A stretch of 59,002 bases of DNA from an uncultured Lachnospiraceae bacterium (GTDB lineage Bacteria > Bacillota > Clostridia > Lachnospirales > Lachnospiraceae): the NCBI GenBank assembly GCA_947625135.1, contig CANQNE010000013.1, forward strand, positions 1-59,002. Direction: 5' to 3'. Every line of letters starts with the position of its first letter. The first letter of the stretch is position 1. Below the pieces are notes generated by a model that was given only the letters and a program-made list of their open reading frames with translations, did not search any database and had not been told where the DNA came from. Position numbers and translations under genes: made by a program. Of the stretch, positions 43,413 to 53,100 are shown one piece after another.

Positions 43413-44759
43413 TCACGCGGGCGGCGCGCCCTTCTGCATATCCACAAATTTTGTATACTGGGGCAGCCACACAAGCTCAACGGTTCCCGTGGGGCCGTTC
43501 CGCTGCTTGGAGATGATGATCTCCGCGATCCCCCGCCTTTCTGTATCGGGCTTATAGTATTCCTCCCGGTAGATAAACATCACCACGTCCGCATCCTGCT
43601 CAATGGCGCCGGATTCTCTCAGATCCGACAACATGGGGCGCTTGTCATCCCTTTTCTCCACGGCGCGGCTCAGCTGGGAAAGGGCGATCACCGGCACATT
43701 CAGCTCTCTTGCCAGAGATTTCAGCGCCCTGGAAATATCAGAGATCTCCTGCTGCCGGGAATCGGAACGCCTGCTGGCGCTCATCAGCTGCAGATAATCC
43801 ACAATGATCACAGCAAGATCCGGATGCTCCAGCTTACATTTCCGGCACTTGGAGCGCATCTGGGTGACGCTGATGCCCGGCGTGTCATCTATGATCAGCC
43901 CGGAATCCGCGATATTCTTCGCCCCATAGGTCAGCTCCATCCACTGGCTGCTGTCCAGATCTCCGATGCGGATCTTCTGGGAATCCACCCGGGACTCCAT
44001 TGCCGCCAGACGGCTTACCAGCTGCTCCGCAGACATTTCCAGACTGAACATCAGCACCGGCTTTTTCTTTTTGACTGCGATATACTGGGCGATATTCAGC
44101 ACAAATGCCGTCTTTCCCATGGAAGGCCGGGCCGCGATCAGGATCAGATCCGACTGCTGCAGGCCCGACATCTTATAATCAAGATCCGCAAAGCCGGTAG
44201 CCTGTCCGGTAACGCCGCCTCTGTTTTTGGACGCGGCGCTGACCCGCTTGAGCACGTTCAGCATCACATCCTCAATGGGAAGGTTTTCCGTGATCCGTCC
44301 ATTCTGAGCCAGCTCAAACACCTGTTTTTCGGCCTGTCCCAGTATTTCTTCGATATTTTCCTGCCCCAGATAACAGGCGTTGGCAATCTGCTCACTGGCC
44401 TTGATCAGCCTGCGCGACAAAGCGCGCTCCGCCACGATCTGGGCATAATATTTTACGTTTGCGCTGGTGGGCACGGCGCTGATCAGATCCCCGATATACT
44501 CCAGATTGCTGATCTCCTGTGGAACTCCCTTTTCAATGAGCCCGGCCTGCAGCGTCACGGGATCTACCGGCTTGCCCTCGCCGTGCAGCTCTGTCATCAC
44601 GTCAAACAGGATCCCGTACTGCTGATTATAGAAATCATCCCCGGAAAGAATCTCGGAAGCGGTGAGAATGGCATCCCGATCCATGAGCATGGCGCCGATC
44701 ACCGATTGCTCCGCTTCCACACTATGAGGCAATACCTTTTTGATAAGCGCTTCTTCCAT
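43413..44759 (-). CDS. dnaB: Replicative DNA helicase
   Basis: A 448-residue hexameric helicase (Gram-positive DnaC). N-terminal DnaB domain: VLPHSVEAEQSVIGAMLMD. C-terminal RecA fold: Walker A ARPSMGKTAFVLNIA (about 206), SLEMSAEQLVSRL, Walker B VIIVDYLQLM, LSQLSRAVEKRDDKRPMLSDLRESGAIEQDAD. ATG 44759 is about 6 nt after GGAG; an in-frame ATG 12 nt earlier overlaps that site. Third gene of gdpP-rplI-dnaB, as in Bacillus. Confidence 0.96.
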   Translation of the reverse strand: MEEALIKKVLPHSVEAEQSVIGAMLMDRDAILTASEILSGDDFYNQQYGILFDVMTELHGEGKPVDPVTLQAGLIEKGVPQEISNLEYIGDLISAVPTSANVKYYAQIVAERALSRRLIKASEQIANACYLGQENIEEILGQAEKQVFELAQNGRITENLPIEDVMLNVLKRVSAASKNRGGVTGQATGFADLDYKMSGLQQSDLILIAARPSMGKTAFVLNIAQYIAVKKKKPVLMFSLEMSAEQLVSRLAAMESRVDSQKIRIGDLDSSQWMELTYGAKNIADSGLIIDDTPGISVTQMRSKCRKCKLEHPDLAVIIVDYLQLMSASRRSDSRQQEISDISRALKSLARELNVPVIALSQLSRAVEKRDDKRPMLSDLRESGAIEQDADVVMFIYREEYYKPDTERRGIAEIIISKQRNGPTGTVELVWLPQYTKFVDMQKGAPPA

Positions 44760-44783
44760 GACAGTCTCCATTTCCGCTTTCTC

Positions 44784-45230
44784 TTAAATCTCTACAACCT
44801 TTACCTTCAGCTCTCCCGTCACCTGGGGATGCAGCTTGATCTTCACCTGATGCACGCCCAGACTTTTGATGGATTCCTCGATCTGGATCTTTTTCTTATC
44901 AATGTCAAAACCGCACTGCTTTTTTGCCTCCGCCGCAATCTCCCTGGAGGAGACCGATCCGAACAGCTTGCCGCCGTCCCCGGTCTTGATCCCGATCACA
45001 ACCTCTTTCTCCGCCAGCTGCGCGGCATAGGCAACCGCCTCTTCGTATTTCTTCTTCGCCAGCCGCTCTTCATTCTGCTTTTTCAGCTTCAGATCGTTCA
45101 GGTTCTTTTTGGTTGCCTCCATACCCAGCTTTTTGGGCAGGATATAATTGCGGGCATAGCCCTCGTTCACTTTCACGATCTCATCTTTTTTTCCGAGAGA
45201 TTTCACATCTTCCAGCAAAATAATCTCCAT
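44784..45230 (-). CDS. rplI: 50S ribosomal protein L9
   Basis: A 148-residue protein with the two-domain L9 layout: N-terminal IILLEDVKSLGKKDEIVKVNEGYARNYILPK, a long connecting helix, and the C-terminal domain with GKLFGSVSS and HQVKIKLHPQV. The ATG shares one base with the gdpP stop (TAATG), so translation is coupled. Confidence 0.96.
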   Translation of the reverse strand: MEIILLEDVKSLGKKDEIVKVNEGYARNYILPKKLGMEATKKNLNDLKLKKQNEERLAKKKYEEAVAYAAQLAEKEVVIGIKTGDGGKLFGSVSSREIAAEAKKQCGFDIDKKKIQIEESIKSLGVHQVKIKLHPQVTGELKVKVVEI

Positions 45231-47272
45231 TACAAATCACCTTCCTCTATCATCTGATCCAGCGTTTCCCGGATCTTTTCCTTCGCCTCTTCCAGACTGC
45301 ATTTCAGCTGGGCGCCTGCAATATTCAGGTGGCCGCCGCCGCCCAGACGCTCCATGATCACCTGCACATTCAGCTCGTCCACCGACCGGGCGCTCACATA
45401 AATCTGCGATTTATAGGGCGTCAGGGCAAAGGATGCCTTGATCCCGATCACGTTCAGCAGCTCGTTCGCCGCCTGGGCGCACACCACAGTGGGACTCTCC
45501 AATGTCTCTCCCGGACATACCGTGATGGCGAACCGTTCCCGGTACACTTCCGCGTTCTGGATCATAGCGGCTCTGGCCTTGTAGGTCGCCATGTCCTCCC
45601 GGAACATCTTACGGACACGGGAGACATCCGCGCCGCACCTGCGCAGGTAAGCCGCCGCCTCAAAGGTACGCACCCCGGTCTTACGCACAAAATTGTTGGT
45701 ATCGATCATGATCCCGGCATAGATGCTGTCCGCCTCTATGTTCCGGATCTTGATATTCTCGTCAAAATACTGCAGCATCTCCGCAACCATCTCACAGGTA
45801 GAGGACGCATAAGGCTCCACATAGCCCAGCACCGCATTGCGGATCACATCCTTGCTCTGCCTGTGATGGTCGAACACCACGATGTTGCCTGTACGGGAAA
45901 GCAGCTCCGTACACTCGCACCGCTCCGGATTGTTCACATCCACCACGATCACGGTACTTTCCTCGTTCACAAGCTCCAGCGCCCGGGTGCTGTTGATAAA
46001 AATATCCTCCTCATAGTCGCTGCTCTTTAAAAACCGCTCCATCAGGGGCCGCAAAGATACCGTTACCTCGTTGATCACAATATATGCCCGGCGGTTGATG
46101 GTCTTTGCCGCCCGGTAAAGCCCGATAGACGCGCCAAAGGAATCCGCATCGCCAATGCTGTGCCCCATAATGAACACTCTTCCGTTGGCCTCCATGATCT
46201 CCCGCAGCGCCTGCGCCTTTACGCGGGCCTTCACACGGGTATTGCGTTCTACCTGCTTCGCCTTGCCGCCGAAATACAGATTGTCCTCCGGGGATTTGAT
46301 CACCGCCTGATCGCCGCCCCGGCCCAGAGCCAGATCAATAGCCGCTCTTGCAAATTCATAATTCTGGATAAAGGAATCGCCGTTGATCCCGAATCCCATA
46401 CTCAGGGTGACTGCCATATCATTTCCGATATTGACATTCTTGATGGCCTCCAGCAGGCTGAATTTGTCCTTGCACATCTGCTGAAATTCCTTGTTATTTA
46501 AAACAATAAAGTATTTGTCCGACTCCACCTTGCGCACAATGCCGTCATAAGCGGAAAAATACTTGTTGATCCTCCGATCCAGCAGCGCCAGCAGCAGGGA
46601 ACGGCGTACCTCCTCAATGGTCTCCAGCGCCTCGTCATAATTATCCAGATAGAGTACGCCCGCCACCATCTTTTCGTTTTCCACTTCCTGCTTGTACCAC
46701 TGCAGCTCAGTCTCGTCATAGAGGATCAGACTTACCAGATCTCCCTGAAACCCGCCCAGTTCTTCAATGCCCGTCTCGTTCAGGCCGTATGTGAGGCTGA
46801 TCTTATCCATCTCCGCCCGGTATATATGCTCCTCATAAGCAAAAGACAGCGTCGTCTTCTGATCGGTCTTCGGGAAAACCTCCGGTACGATCTCCGGTAT
46901 CACGCCGGAAATGGATTTGTGATAGGTTTTATCCTTCTTGGCCACCTGACGCATACTCTCGTTCATCCATACAATGTCGCCTGCCAGATCCACTAAGGCA
47001 TAGGGAATATTCAGCTCCTTCAACAGGCGCCGCTGTATCTGTCCGCTCCCGGCCACGATATCATGAAGGTGGCTGCCCTTCTGCTGATAGGCACGCCAGT
47101 AAAGAAGAAAAGAACACAGACTGTACAGGAGCAAACATACTGATAAGTAAATGCCTGCGCTGAGGTTGATACAATATGCCCCCGCATTGATGACCAGCAA
47201 TATGACGATCTGCAGAACCGGTATCCGTAAAAAGCCCCGCCGGGGGTCATTTATGTTGGTTTTCTTACTCAT
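45230..47272 (-). CDS. gdpP: Cyclic-di-AMP phosphodiesterase GdpP
   Basis: A 680-residue membrane protein. Two transmembrane segments (about 20-60), a small PAS-like domain (about 75-160), a degenerate GGDEF domain (about 165-300, no GGDEF motif visible), then DHH (VFDHHRQSKD with the DHH metal site, preceded by VVDVN) and DHHA1 (GGGGHLNIAGAQ) domains. GdpP lowers c-di-AMP, controlling turgor, potassium and wall homeostasis. ATG 47272 follows AAAGGAATTGTG. It heads the operon with rplI and dnaB. Confidence 0.94.
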   Translation of the reverse strand: MSKKTNINDPRRGFLRIPVLQIVILLVINAGAYCINLSAGIYLSVCLLLYSLCSFLLYWRAYQQKGSHLHDIVAGSGQIQRRLLKELNIPYALVDLAGDIVWMNESMRQVAKKDKTYHKSISGVIPEIVPEVFPKTDQKTTLSFAYEEHIYRAEMDKISLTYGLNETGIEELGGFQGDLVSLILYDETELQWYKQEVENEKMVAGVLYLDNYDEALETIEEVRRSLLLALLDRRINKYFSAYDGIVRKVESDKYFIVLNNKEFQQMCKDKFSLLEAIKNVNIGNDMAVTLSMGFGINGDSFIQNYEFARAAIDLALGRGGDQAVIKSPEDNLYFGGKAKQVERNTRVKARVKAQALREIMEANGRVFIMGHSIGDADSFGASIGLYRAAKTINRRAYIVINEVTVSLRPLMERFLKSSDYEEDIFINSTRALELVNEESTVIVVDVNNPERCECTELLSRTGNIVVFDHHRQSKDVIRNAVLGYVEPYASSTCEMVAEMLQYFDENIKIRNIEADSIYAGIMIDTNNFVRKTGVRTFEAAAYLRRCGADVSRVRKMFREDMATYKARAAMIQNAEVYRERFAITVCPGETLESPTVVCAQAANELLNVIGIKASFALTPYKSQIYVSARSVDELNVQVIMERLGGGGHLNIAGAQLKCSLEEAKEKIRETLDQMIEEGDL

Positions 47273-47320
47273 CACAATTCCTTTCATCAGATAACCCAAT
47301 GAACAACAATATATATTGTG

Positions 47321-47349
47321 ATTATATCACTATTTCCTGTTTTAGACAA
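47321..47349 (-). promoter_or_regulatory. gdpP operon promoter
   Basis: Minus strand TTGTCT (47349-47344), 17 bp, TATAAT (47326-47321), about 49 nt before ATG 47272. Confidence 0.65.
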
Positions 47350-47409
47350 GAAAGAATGTAACAAGGGAATTCGCATAATATGACAACGGGATCTTTTGTT
47401 TTTGCACGC

Positions 47410-47441
47410 AAAAACCGCCGCATCCTCAAATGCGGCGGTTT
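47410..47441 (-). terminator. Terminator after rpsR
   Basis: Perfect 12-bp stem AAACCGCCGCAT/ATGCGGCGGTTT with a 6-nt loop and TTTTTGCG on the minus strand. It closes rpsF-ssb-rpsR four bases after the stop. Confidence 0.88.
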
Positions 47442-47444
47442 CGA

Positions 47445-47705
47445 TCATTCTACTGTGTAAGGCATGATGGCAATATGGCGCGCTCTCTTGATCGCCACGG
47501 TCAGGGCTCTCTGATGCTTTGCGCAGTTACCGGTAATCCTTCTGGGAAGGATCTTGCCTCTCTCTGATACGTATCTCTTCAGCTTGTTAACGTCCTTGTA
47601 ATCGATCACGTTATCCTTGCCACAGAATACACAAACTTTTTTCCTTCTGCGTCCGCCTCTTCTCTTCATGGGAGAATCGGGTTTTTCTGCTTTATTGTAT
47701 GCCAT
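47445..47705 (-). CDS. rpsR: 30S ribosomal protein S18
   Basis: An 86-residue protein with the S18 core ([44 protein letters not shown]). It is a zinc-type (C+) paralogue: CVFC near residue 27 and CAKH near 64. ATG 47705 follows AAAGGAGGTAACCGCA. Confidence 0.96.
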   Translation of the reverse strand: MAYNKAEKPDSPMKRRGGRRRKKVCVFCGKDNVIDYKDVNKLKRYVSERGKILPRRITGNCAKHQRALTVAIKRARHIAIMPYTVE

Positions 47706-47727
47706 TGCGGTTACCTCCTTTGAATAC

Positions 47728-48180
47728 TTAGTTAAACGGTAATTCTTCGTCAATACCGTCAGGAATGTTCATGAAGCCGTCTCCTGCCGCCGGTGCCGGC
47801 GCGGGCGCTGCTTCCTGCTGATGAGCAAACGAGTCTGCAGGACGCTCGGAAGCCGCGTTCTTGCTCTCCGCGAATTCCTGCTCTTCCACGATCACGTCAG
47901 TGGTGTATACCCGCTGACCGTCTCTGTTGGTATAGCTGCCGGTCTGGATCCTTCCGGTCACTGCAATCTTGATGCCCTGATGAAAATACTTCTCTGCAAA
48001 TTCCGCGCCCCTGCCAAATACCACGCAGGGAATAAAATCAGCAGACTGTCCGTCGTTGTCCCTTCTGAAACGACGATCCACCGCCAGCGTATATCTGGCG
48101 ACAGCGGATGCGTTCTCCCCCTGGGAATAACGCACATCAGGATCTCTTGTAAGCCTGCCCATCAAAATCACTTTGTTCAT
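47728..48180 (-). CDS. ssb: Single-stranded DNA-binding protein
   Basis: A 150-residue SSB: OB fold starting [57 protein letters not shown], a Gln/Ala/Pro-rich linker, and the acidic tip [10 protein letters not shown] (DDxxPF-like) for partner binding. It lies between rpsF and rpsR as in Bacillus. Confidence 0.96.
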   Translation of the reverse strand: MNKVILMGRLTRDPDVRYSQGENASAVARYTLAVDRRFRRDNDGQSADFIPCVVFGRGAEFAEKYFHQGIKIAVTGRIQTGSYTNRDGQRVYTTDVIVEEQEFAESKNAASERPADSFAHQQEAAPAPAPAAGDGFMNIPDGIDEELPFN

Positions 48181-48201
48181 AATTACTCCTTTTCCGATTG
48201 C

Positions 48202-48489
48202 TTATGCTTCTTTCTTCACGCATAAGTATCTAATGACATGGTCCATAATGGAAACTCTCTTCTCAAGTTCGCCGGGACATGTGGTATCAGATTCAAATTG
48301 AACAAAGTAATAGTACGCTTCTCTCATCTTCTGAATTTCGTAAGCAAGTCTCTTCTTGCCCCATTCTTCGACGTCCGTCACGGTACCGCCGAACCGCTCA
48401 ACATAAGCCTTCACTTTGTCGATCACCGCGGCTCTTACTTCATCTTCAACTTTCGCACTGACAACAACTGTTAATTCATACTTGTTCAT
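48202..48489 (-). CDS. rpsF: 30S ribosomal protein S6
   Basis: A 95-residue S6 protein: MNKYELTVVVSAKVEDEVR, WGKKRLAYEIQKMREAYYYFVQFES, HVIRYLCVKK. It pairs with S18 on the ribosome platform. ATG 48489 follows AAGGAGGTACAAGTAGC. A short leader contains a hairpin. Confidence 0.96.
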   Translation of the reverse strand: MNKYELTVVVSAKVEDEVRAAVIDKVKAYVERFGGTVTDVEEWGKKRLAYEIQKMREAYYYFVQFESDTTCPGELEKRVSIMDHVIRYLCVKKEA

Positions 48490-48518
48490 GCTACTTGTAC
48501 CTCCTTATGGTCTCTGGC

Positions 48519-48538
48519 CCTCTCTCGGCGGAGAGAGC
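48519..48538 (-). promoter_or_regulatory. rpsF leader hairpin, candidate S6:S18 binding site
   Basis: On the minus strand CTCTCTC-CGCC-GAGAGAG forms a tight stem whose loop region contains CCG, 30 nt before the rpsF start. The known S6:S18 autoregulatory leader carries a conserved CCG near a stem. The match is by eye only. Confidence 0.45.
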
Positions 48539-48563
48539 AAGGAAAATTGATTCGCGATTGTTA

Positions 48564-48592
48564 ATTATATCGTACACTTATGGGAATTTCAA
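48564..48592 (-). promoter_or_regulatory. rpsF operon promoter
   Basis: Minus strand TTGAAA (48592-48587), 17 bp, TATAAT (48569-48564). The -35 overlaps the stop of the DUF951 gene. Confidence 0.65.
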
Positions 48593-48792
48593 GCATTTTT
48601 TACAATTTCCCTGGTATTTTTTTCTACCGCTGCCCGGGGCATCATCACCTGACGTCCACATTCCGCGCATTTCAGGCGGAAATCCGCCCCCACCCGAAGA
48701 ATCTGCCAGTATTCGCTGCCGCAGGGATGCTTTTTTTTGAGGCGGACAAGATCCCCCACTTCATATATTTTCTTTTCCACACCAATCTCCAT
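48589..48792 (-). CDS. DUF951-family small protein
   Basis: A 67-residue protein with YEVGDLVRLKKKHPCGSEYWQILRVGADFRLKCAECGRQVMMPR, matching DUF951 (YyzM type), a beta-rich protein usually next to rpsF. CPxxx: one Cys in HPCG and CAEC could bind a metal. Function unknown. The start could be ATG 48792 or GTG 48780, which is 5 nt from GGAG. Confidence 0.88.
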   Translation of the reverse strand: MEIGVEKKIYEVGDLVRLKKKHPCGSEYWQILRVGADFRLKCAECGRQVMMPRAAVEKNTREIVKNA

Positions 48793-48804
48793 TCCGAACT
48801 TTCC

Positions 48805-50019
48805 CTACTGCGCCGGGGCCTGTGCTGCCGGCTGCGTCTGCGCTGCCTGAGCGGCGGAGCTGTAAACCAGCTTCCCATGTACTACAAACCGGTAATCGCT
48901 GCCCCTGCTGGTACAGGTGGACAGCGTAACGATCTTGTCTGTAGGACCCACGGACACCCCTGTATTGTATTTGGAATAGGACTGCACTTTGGAAAGATAC
49001 GCCGTATATTCCTCGCAGGGATCTCTCCACCATGTATAAGTCTCCGAATTCTGCAGCGGCTCATAGCAGGAAAAGATCTTATACCGGTAATTGCCCTGAG
49101 GGGTATAGATCCAGAAATACTCATTGCCCGCATAGTAAGAAGCATCCTTATAATACCGGAGCAGTCCGAACATGGAGCCGTTCTTCATATTGTGGCCGTA
49201 GACAAACGTATTCATATCCGAGAAATCCTTTTTATTGGCGCTCTCTACAAAAATACTCCCCGCGCTGTTCTCCGTGTGATCAGTAGTATGATGAAGATAA
49301 TAATCATTGTCCGTACTCTGCACAACGGGATAATTGATCTGACTCAGGGTTTCAAACTGAATCCATGCGCACACATCGCTGTTATCGGCCTGCAGCTTAT
49401 TCCAGTCGATGGACGCGATCTGAAAATTGGGATTCAGCGGTTCTTCCTCCGCAATATACTCCGGCGCCTTATCCTGATTGGGGTCTGCTGTGGCATACTT
49501 CCGGTAATCCTCATAGATCTCCTCCCCCTGCCGGTACTCCAGAAAGATACTGATGAGGGACATCGCGGAGTAGACCAGCACGCACAGGGCCACAAACATC
49601 ACGCAATAGCGTATTATATCTCCTTTTGTCCGCTTTCTCCGGCCCTTAGGAATTTCATCTTCATCCACGTCTTCGCCGTCCGCTTCGCCAGTTCCGCGCA
49701 CAAAGCCGTCAGGATGATCATCAGGCTGATCAAAAATTTCAGGAGCCGGATCCTGCCCGCTGTCTTTTTGGCTTTCTGCTTCGCCTTCTTCAGGCCCTTC
49801 GCCGGTTTCTGCAGATTCTTCTGCAGGCTCTGCAGCCGCTTCCTCTGGTCCTTCAGGCTTTGCGGCAGCGGAATCCCCTTCCTGCTCTTTTTTTTCTGCA
49901 AATATATCATCTTCTTTCCCAAAAATCTGGTTGCGGGAATCAATTTCCTGCAGATCAATGTCTTCGATCACAATATCGTCAATATCTACTTCGTTCTCAT
50001 TTTCAAACTTCTCAGACAT
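48805..50019 (-). CDS. srtB: Class B sortase with long acidic N-terminal extension
   Basis: A 404-residue transpeptidase. Residues 1-130 are acidic and disordered (EVDIDDIVIEDIDL, EEAAAEPAEES), with a basic patch GRRKRTKGD before one transmembrane helix (about 137-158). The sortase barrel follows: WIQFETLSQINYPVVQ, FVYGHNMKNGSMFG (catalytic His), KIVTLSTCTS (catalytic Cys) and DYRFVVHGKL (catalytic Arg). The Ala/Gln/Pro tail is low complexity. It anchors surface proteins to peptidoglycan; the LamG protein at the start of the window could be a substrate but its C-terminus is not seen. Confidence 0.93.
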   Translation of the reverse strand: MSEKFENENEVDIDDIVIEDIDLQEIDSRNQIFGKEDDIFAEKKEQEGDSAAAKPEGPEEAAAEPAEESAETGEGPEEGEAESQKDSGQDPAPEIFDQPDDHPDGFVRGTGEADGEDVDEDEIPKGRRKRTKGDIIRYCVMFVALCVLVYSAMSLISIFLEYRQGEEIYEDYRKYATADPNQDKAPEYIAEEEPLNPNFQIASIDWNKLQADNSDVCAWIQFETLSQINYPVVQSTDNDYYLHHTTDHTENSAGSIFVESANKKDFSDMNTFVYGHNMKNGSMFGLLRYYKDASYYAGNEYFWIYTPQGNYRYKIFSCYEPLQNSETYTWWRDPCEEYTAYLSKVQSYSKYNTGVSVGPTDKIVTLSTCTSRGSDYRFVVHGKLVYSSAAQAAQTQPAAQAPAQ

Positions 50020-50053
50020 CAGTTTCCTCCTTCCGGGCCGTTTTGATTCTTAC

Positions 50054-50082
50054 ATTTTAACAAAAAAGTGTACATTGCGCAA
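50054..50082 (-). promoter_or_regulatory. srtB promoter
   Basis: Minus strand TTGCGC (50082-50077), 17 bp, TAAAAT (50059-50054), about 35 nt before ATG 50019. Confidence 0.55.
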
Positions 50083-50133
50083 GAGAGGACACACAAAACA
50101 CACCTTTTTCGCCCCGCAGGACAAGAGGTTTCC

Positions 50134-53100
50134 TTAATCCGCCAAAATCGCCTGCAGCTTTCTGCGGTTTGCCGCGATGCCGTCCTCCGGATCAAGCCGG
50201 GGCGCTTCTTCTATGAGCGCCTGCAGTTTTTCCCGGAAGGCTTCTTTTTCGGGGGAATCCGGTATGGGCTCCAGAGAGGCTTTGATCTGCCGAAGGGTCT
50301 GCCCGTTGTAACCGTGGGCATAGATCAGGGCCTCATAACTCCCCTTTCCCCCGCTTTTTACAAGCCAGTATATGGGGCGTTTCTGATAAAGGCGCTGATG
50401 ATCTTTGAAAAAATTCCGGCGGAAATAACCCAAAAGGAGCCCTTCTGCCTCTTTGGGATCCGCGATCCTTTTCTGTGCCGGCCTGCCGTCGGACATGACC
50501 GCAAAGGCCAGATAACAGAGATTTTCTTCTACTGTGCGCGCCCCGAAATGACCGGCCAGAAAGGCCTTCAGCCTGCGCAGGATATCCTCCTTTGTCAGCA
50601 GGAGTACCGCCGGCGCCTTGTCAGGGGCCTCGCTTTCAAATCTTTTGAACATGCAGCCCACCGCATAGGAGAGCAGGGAGCGCGCCTCCCTGCCGGCCTC
50701 CGCCTTACCCATAAAGGCGGGCTGGGAAGCGGCCCGGGACTCCGGTTCCTCCGGCAGCCCGTAGATCCCCTCCAGTAGCCGGTCAATCTCCTTCTCGTTT
50801 TCGGAAAGCCGCCGCGCCCGCCGGATCGTCTCCTGCTCATAAGCGGCAAAGCAGTCTTTCAGCAAAACCTGCTCCCCTTTCCGCTTCTCTGCCTCCTCCA
50901 CCAGAGGATGGCGCACAAAATCCCAGCTGGTCTCCACGCTGTTCCAGTCTGCTTTTGCAAGGGCTATATTCTCTTTTGCAAGGGCCGCAATGCGGCGGCT
51001 TGCCTCCGTCCCCTCCAGACATGCCGCCGGCACAGGGAGGCTTCTGATATCCCCGGCCTGATAATTGATGGTGGGGTTGATCACCTGCAAAAGCCGATAC
51101 GCGGGCGCGCCTGCCAGCGTTCCCAGCAGGGAATACAGATGCTCCTCCCTCACCGGAAAAACAGAGGAGCCTGCAATATCAAACACAAATCCCGGCGGAT
51201 AATAGCGGATGCCGAACTTAGACGGGCTCACCAGCGACCATGAAAGACTTTCCCGGAAATAGTAGTCCTGTCCCGGGAACACTGCCGACTGGCCCGACTG
51301 AACCCGGTATTCCCGGATCTCCTCGCCGAAATTTTCAAAATTGATCACATACTCCTGATTGCCGTACCATCTCCGGAAATTTCCCCCTTTGTTATAAGGG
51401 AACCACTTTTTCCCGCTGCGGATGCACTCCGCTTTCGAGGTACAGCCAAAGGCGATCCGTTCCCTTGGCAATTCATACCAAAGCCGGAGAAACCGTTTAT
51501 TATCGCAGGTAAACATGCCGTTGGTCACTGTCGCAAAATCCGATACCACCGTGGTCTCAAAAAGGGGCAGCATTTTTTCGGACAGCCAGTAGGCCACAGG
51601 CGCGCCCGGGATCCGGAAATAATTCTCACTGTCTGCGCGGTACGTGATCCCGTGCTTCCCGGTTTCCTTTTCCTCCAGAAACGCCTGCTCTTTCCGGCTG
51701 CCGAACTCCGTCAGCCGTACATATTCTCCCGGCCCTCTCGGCCGCCCGGTCTTCTGCATGATCCACGCCGTGGTCTGCACCACTTCGCCGGAAATTTCTT
51801 CAAAAGCCCTTGTGCCGAGATGCGCCATGTGAATGATGGTATTGGTCTGCAGGATCCGCCTGCGCATTTTTTCATAGCTGCGGATAAACATCCATGACTG
51901 TTGGGTGATCATGCCCTGATAACCGCCCTCTTCCAGCATTTGCCCGCATTTTTCAATGAACACCGCATACAGGTCATAATTGCTCAGAGGAAACGTCCGG
52001 CGCACATATTCCCGCAGCTTCTTATCCATGGCGCTTTTGCCCATATAGGGGGGATTGGTCACCACCACCTGATAGGACTGGGTCATCACCCGCGCCTGCT
52101 CTAACAGGGGGAGCAGTTTTTCCTTTACCTGGCGGGCATAGAGGGCGCTGATCACCTCCCCGTAATAAGTGGCGGCCACCTCCTCGCAGCGGCGCACAAG
52201 CCGCGGCAGATCCACGGGGCGCAGCTTTGTGAGGCTTCCGTATTCCTCCCCGCCGCTCAGATCCTCCGCCAGTGTCATCATCCCGCATTTTATCTCCGGG
52301 TCCTTTCCCGCCACAAAATTGATCAGCTCCTGTGTCAGAAAACGGCTGTCGGACACTGCATACACATTGGGCCTGACATCGCCCTCCAAAATATCCGGAT
52401 CATAGCGGCGGGCCTTCATCATGATGGTGAAGCAGGATAACCGGCAGGCTCTGGGGTCAATGTCCAGTCCAAACAGATTGTCCTTCACGATCCTTCTTGC
52501 CGCCTCCTTTGGCGCAACCCCCGCCTGCCTGTACAGCTGCATGAAAAGCTCAAACCCATAGAGCAGGATATGTCCGCTGCCTACACAGGGATCCAGCAGC
52601 CGGATCTCTGAAAGAGAGCAGGAGACAGGCTGCACCTCCGTTTCCGTATCACAGTAATAACGCCAGCTTTTTTTCAGCTGCCGGGCCTCCTTCGTATCTG
52701 CCCCCAGCGACTGCAGCCACAGCCTGCCCAGCGAATTTTCCACCAGATAACGCACGATCCAGTCCGGGGTAAAGAGCTGTGTCACCGCCGGAAGCTGTTC
52801 TCTGGAAATCTTTACGTTCTGCTTCTGCAGATCCCCGAAGGCCCGGTTCTTCTGCTCCGTGTGATAATACTGATGCAGCCAGCCGATCATCTCTACCGCA
52901 TCCTTCCACTCCTCACCCGGAATATCTTCGAGAAGCCGGCGGATCACGCCGTCCTTTGCGAATATTTCCTTCGGCAGGAGCCGTTCCGTCTTCTCATTGA
53001 TGATGGGGAACAGCTCCGGCAGTCCCCTGCTCAGCCGGTTACAGAGGGCGATGAGCCGCCTTCTTGCTTCCTCCTGATCCGTAACCGCGGAAAGTATTTC

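Noticed and set aside
43362-45257. Plus-strand open frame of about 630 codons opposite dnaB and rplI
   Set aside because: The minus strand encodes complete DnaB and L9 with intact motifs; the plus frame is His/Gln/Leu-rich antisense product.
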